Source: Chalciporus piperatus
Taxonomy: Eukaryota; Basidiomycota; Agaricomycetes; Boletales; Boletaceae
Direction: 5' to 3'
NCBI GenBank assembly: GCA_038093975.1
Contig: JBBPTG010000200.1
Location: 1-45,116, forward strand
DNA length: 45,116 nucleotides
Part shown: positions 43,479-45,116 of the stretch, piece after piece
How positions within the stretch are numbered: position 1 is the first letter of the stretch
Layout of the letters: each line of letters starts with the position of its first letter
Program-made: the position numbers and the translations under genes
The notes under the pieces: model-generated
The model's input: only the letters and a program-made list of their open reading frames with translations
What the model was told of the DNA's origin: nothing
Databases searched by the model: none

Positions 43479-45116
43479 ATGACCACTGTCCCTACTGAAC
43501 AGAACTCCCATGCTGAAGAAAAGGATAGATCATACCATACCCTCTGCAGATCTCGCCAGACTGCTCAGCAGCAGTCAGAATATTCCTCCGAAGAAACCCG
43601 AAACTTGCTCGTGAATGCTTGCCTCGAAAGGTGCAACAATCGAGCACCATATCCATGGCAGCTCGATGCTGCCGAAGCTTTCATTCTCGGCCTCGACTGT
43701 ACTATCTTGGCTGGCACTGGGTCAGGAAAAACACTCCCATTTCTCATGCCAGCCATGGTTCATGGCGAAAAGCTGACCATTGTTCTCTCGCCACTGAACT
43801 CGCTCGAAGAGGATCAAGTAAGTCATTGTCCGTGATTGTGACCGAGACTTACGATGCATAGGTTGCTCGATGTCGGAGAATGGGACTGACTGCTATAGCC
43901 TTTAATAATAAAACAGATTGCGAGGCCCTTCGTCAGGTATGTCTGTATATCTTCACGAAAGATTTGATTACATACCTCAGACTGCATCTACTAGGAACTT
44001 AGACTCCGAAAGTACCAGATCATTTATACCTCACCAGAGATGGTCCTCGCGAACACGTACTTCAACACTCTCGTTTGCTCCTCCGACTACCACAAACATC
44101 TTCTTGGTATCGTGGTTGACGAGGCTCATTGCATCGTGCAGTGGGGAAAAGACTTTCGCCCCACTTACGGCAAACTCGACAAGCTTCGGTCATTTATACC
44201 TACCCATATACCCATTTACGCCACCTCCGCGACGATCACACCCGACGTGTTGATCGAGGTTCGTAAAATCCTACATATTAGTCCCACGGAATCATTTCAC
44301 CTTAATCTGGGCAACGACCGCCCGAATATCTATGAAGAAATGGCCATTATTCCAAACCCTACATATTATTCAGCTTTCGACTTTCTGTTTGGCCAGGTCA
44401 CGGAGGCGGAGAAAATACCCCATGCACTTATCTTTGTTAATCGAGTGATTGATTCACAGCACGGATGGCAGCATTGGTACACACGATTGCCGCCGCACCT
44501 TCGCTGTTCCGTGGGATTCTTGAATGCTCGCCGAAGCGAGCGTGCCAAGAGTCGCGAGCTCGAGCTCTTTGCAAGCGGCGAGCGGCGAGTCTTGTGGGTC
44601 ACCGAGATTGGGGGAATGGTGAGTAACGAACTGCGGGAGGCTGCAAATGATGTCTAAATTAATGTAGGGACTTGATATACCAGATATTGCCTTCGTTGGG
44701 CAACTTGGTGTCCCGCAGTCGTTAACGGTCTGGTTACAGCGAGCTGGGCGAGCTGGGAGGTCGGCAGATGTTCAGGCGCGAGCGTTGATGTGTGTCGAAG
44801 CTTCAGTCCTCCAAAGGATTGGCGGCGCGGGGTCGAAAGAACCTGAAAAAAATCAAGAAGATGGGTCAGATGATGAAGAACACAATGAAGAAGAAAATGC
44901 CCAGCCAATGTACCGGAAGAAAGTCGAGCCGATGTTGCGCGAGTTTGTCACAACGCGCGAGTGTCGTCGAGACGTCGCAGACAAGGTGTTCAACAACCCA
45001 CCTGGACGAGTTGGTACGTAAACACTTACTCTTCCCACACGCTTCGTTGCTCAAGCGCTCGCCACTAGTTCTTACCTCAACCTGCTGCGACAACTGCACC
45101 GCGAAAGCCATCGAGA
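43479..45116 (+). CDS. RecQ-type ATP-dependent DNA helicase (partial, cut by window end)
   Basis: The start is ATG 43479. Exons join in phase across GTAAGT...CATAG, GTATGT...CTAG and GTGAGT...TGTAG introns. Helicase motifs appear in order: Walker A AGTGSGKT, motif Ia VLSPLNSLEEDQ, TSPEMVL, DEAH-box DEAHCIVQWG with the RecQ-typical C, motif III SATIT, GLDIPD and motif VI QRAGRAGR. A Glu/Asp-rich insert (EEHNEEENAQP) follows, then the start of a Cys-rich RecQ zinc region (CRRD, then CDNCTAKAIE after a further intron). RecQ enzymes unwind DNA 3' to 5'. Agaricomycetes have many short RecQ-like genes beyond the conserved ones, some near telomeres. The C-terminus is beyond the window. Confidence 0.88.

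Overview
The window looks like nuclear DNA from a filamentous basidiomycete, most likely a mushroom-forming Agaricomycete. Genes are dense, lie on both strands, and are split by introns of mostly 46-60 nt with GT...AG ends and CTAAC/CTGAC-like branch points. The families present (DUF6593, F-box/LRR, HET, CxxC-rich proteins, TPR-CHAT, expanded GH18 chitinases, TRI5-like terpene synthase, RecQ-type helicase) are typical of that class. All calls come from reading translations and splicing by eye; no database search was possible.

Layout, left to right. 0-3 kb: the 5' end of an ABC transporter cut by the window edge, a broken WD40 relic, and an intact DUF6593 gene. 3-5 kb: an F-box protein. 5.8-10.1 kb: an accessory stretch with two genes sharing an N-terminal Gly/Asn-rich motif, flanking a frameshifted HET-domain pseudogene. 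10.5-15.3 kb: a second F-box gene, a single-pass membrane protein, and phosphoglycerate mutase (glycolysis). 15.7-24.7 kb: two secreted GH18 chitinase genes, a Cys-rich gene between them, and a DPB4/POLE3-like histone-fold gene. Matching flanks and a DPB4 relic show this block arose by tandem duplication of a chitinase-DPB4 unit. 24.9-28 kb: the GPI-anchor enzyme GPI13/PIG-O. 28.5-29.8 kb: a terpene-synthase-fold gene with its metal-binding motifs lost. 30-32.3 kb: an eIF4G-like MIF4G gene. 32.4-34.5 kb: an AIF/AMID-like flavoprotein. 35.3-38.7 kb: a 1119-residue TPR-CHAT protein. 39.1-41.1 kb: a third GH18 chitinase. 41.1-43.5 kb: nothing recognised. 43.5 kb to the end: a RecQ-type helicase cut by the window edge.

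Housekeeping functions (glycolysis, replication, GPI anchoring) are interspersed with lineage-expanded families. The two clearest evolutionary stories are the chitinase duplication, in which one copy lost its linker and chitin-binding module, and the terpene-synthase-like gene, in which all three hallmark motifs are degenerate in an intact frame. A softer theme is the presence of genes whose families are linked to fungal or animal cell death or non-self recognition (HET relic, amyloid-like motifs, AIF-like, CHAT). No tRNA, rRNA, complete transposon or CRISPR array was recognised.
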